64,000 nt of DNA, from positions 7,820,958 through 7,884,957 of the forward strand of contig ML681981.1 in the NCBI GenBank assembly GCA_007922195.1. Reading direction: 5' to 3'. Source of the DNA: Podocnemis expansa (lineage: Eukaryota > Chordata > Testudines > Podocnemididae). A program made the position numbers and the translations under genes. Below are positions 62,301-64,000 of the stretch, piece by piece; position 1 is the first letter of the stretch; every line of letters starts with the position of its first letter. Below the pieces are notes generated by a model. It saw nothing but the letters and a program-made list of their open reading frames with translations. It did no database searches and was not told the DNA's origin.

Positions 62301-64000
62301 TAACATTCCTATCACTTGTTTCTACATTTCTTTACCTTTCTTTGTTAGTCTAGGAAAACAGCATCACACAGTAGGATTGTTGTGCATCATTTCTCCTTTT
62401 GAATATCTAGCCGAATGAAAATTATATTCTTAAACTCAAGCTAAAGTACCACAATAAAGTAGTAGACAGCATTATTTCTATTGCTCAATGTAAATTTTAA
62501 TGATTTTAAATTATTCAATAGAAACTTCATCCTATTTTCCCCAAAGAAAAGTAAAATAACCCACTTGCAATGCTAACCAAGTCTGTTCCTCTAAGCCATA
62601 TGGTGGTTTATGCTACTAATGCCTGGTTCATTGGTGGCTGTAAGGACAGATGGACCATCTGCTGAGTGTCGACTGGGAATGGTCTTATCCATTAACCATT
62701 ATCCTCCTGTCCTCCTACTAGAAGAATACTAAAGGCAAGATCATGTGAAATGTGATTTTCAGCTCAGAGTGATGTGTTTAAGCAAACTGCCAGTAAATCC
62801 CATTAGCCATCCTATATATGCCTTTGAATTACAGTATTGGTGGTGGGATATGGAGTAATATGATAACTGGCTGATTTAAATGAATCATTCATTTTCAATA
62901 TGAATTATTATCCATAATCCTTGATCAGTCCCATTTTAAAGTAGTTTTTTTTTAATGATATTGTAAGAGGTTGTCGATAATAAGAACTCATTAACAGAGT
63001 TGTCACTGTTTTGCTACCATTATAATTTTTCAAAAAGTTTCCAGGGTAGTTTTTTTTGTATGCTTGTAAAGTTCTGAAAAAAGTCACCCCTCCATATGAA
63101 CTTTTCCATACTTGGAATGTGATTTCTTTTCGTATATGAAATTTTAGAAAAAATCCCTTCAATTGAACAGGGATGAAAATAACATTTAAAATGAACAAAC
63201 AAGCCACTGCCTTAGGAGAGCTTAAGCAAAACAGCTAATGGATAACATCTCAAATTGGCAAGTACATGGTCCTCAGTGAACACAAGGAATTATATAGTTT
63301 GCCTTTATGTAGAATTACGTCTGTTTTCAGGATTCCACCTCTGATGCTTCCTTCTTCTCTTTGTTATTAGGCCCTCTAGGTTAGTAGTATGGTGGTGTTT
63401 AGAATCTGAGTGATATGTAATATCCACTTTTATTCATTTTGTATTTCTCTGTGTTCTGTAACTTTTTAGAGATTGCTTTTTTTTTTTTTAACCATGTGAT
63501 ATGCTATATAGATCCTGTCCAGACACTGGCTAGGAAGGGGTTACTCTTTCCCTCTGGAGGAAAGAAGTTGCCTACAGTGGCTGTAGGGTAGGAGGGCCAT
63601 GGCAGCTATGGGGAGCTGGGGATTTAGATTGTCAGTGAGAGTCCTGAAGGAAGAGTCATTACAAGGAAGAATGGGAAACTGGGGGAGGGGAGGCTTTCTT
63701 TCTGGAGCTTGGCTGAACAGTTATGCATATGTTTTTGACTCAGTTAAATCATGCCATGCCTGATGCTTTTCCTGAGCTATGGTGACAGAAAGTGTGTTGT
63801 ATTCATATTTAACCCTTAAAAGTGTGGCCATTTTTCAGATTTGCTACTGTTTTAAAATAGATCACATCACAAATGTGTTTAAACATCTCGGAGTGCAGAG
63901 CTCTTTTCTGCGCAGGCTAACATATCACAGGTAGTTATCAATTTCACCAATAAAAGAAACCTGAAGTAAACAGCCCCTATGATGTGCAGAACTTAGAAAT
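59340..64000. other. Non-coding DNA to the end of the window
   Basis: I see short simple repeats (a C run followed by (CA)n at 61243-61264, and a T run at 63477-63490) but no host exon, RNA gene or classified transposon. The frames at 60544-60732 and 62908-63207 lack recognisable motifs. I specifically looked for a next gene downstream and did not find one. Confidence 0.35.

Overview
This window is vertebrate nuclear DNA, most likely from a turtle. The class-level reading rests on the split gene and the repeat mix; 'turtle' is inferred from my recollection of the repeat families and is not proven by the sequence. Coding capacity is sparse, with short exons inside kilobase introns. The only host gene I can recognise is the 3' half of a JAKMIP-family gene on the + strand. 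I call it JAKMIP3 because its peptides differ from what I recall of JAKMIP1 and JAKMIP2. Sixteen exon-sized blocks between 1729 and about 40735 have splice consensus on both sides where expected. The first fourteen are whole numbers of codons, all phase 0, and join into a continuous alpha-helical coiled-coil protein. A fifteenth block adds the hydrophobic tail FLFLFLFFSLAFILWS and a stop, for about 427 C-terminal residues. The 5' half of the gene lies upstream of this window.

The end of the gene is the most interesting host feature. The penultimate block (37936-38008) has two acceptors 31 bases apart. The upstream one gives the hydrophobic, membrane-anchor-like tail. The downstream one skips it, gives a hydrophilic peptide, and reads on into a candidate last exon at 40440. 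The T-rich codons of the hydrophobic tail double as the polypyrimidine tract of the second acceptor.

The introns and the 3' flank are full of transposon remains. Penelope-like elements (PLEs) with recognisable GIY-YIG endonuclease domains lie near 23.6-25.1, 38.6-40.1 and 49.4-51.4 kb, with smaller pieces at 3.7, 13.3, 31.7-32.2, 34.4-34.7, 52.0 and 57.0-57.4 kb. Several are arranged as inverted pairs with both 3' ends pointing outward, so they look like palindromes. CR1 LINE fragments lie at about 15, 16.6-17.6, 21.6-23.1 (- strand) and 25.3-27.5 kb. A 5'-truncated LINE with a restriction-like endonuclease domain lies at 32.7-33.2 kb (- strand). Non-autonomous hAT-like transposons lie at 4533-4977, 22636-22805, 34842-35040, 45751-46147 and 50148-50683; three have clear 8-bp target-site duplications. 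A tRNA-Val-like SINE with a CR1 tail lies near 59.2 kb. Two assembly gaps of exactly 400 N each directly follow the same TTTCGAAA-rich palindromic repeat.

From about 40.7 kb to the end I see no further host coding exon. The region is non-coding DNA, possibly partly JAKMIP3 3' UTR near its start, with interspersed repeats.
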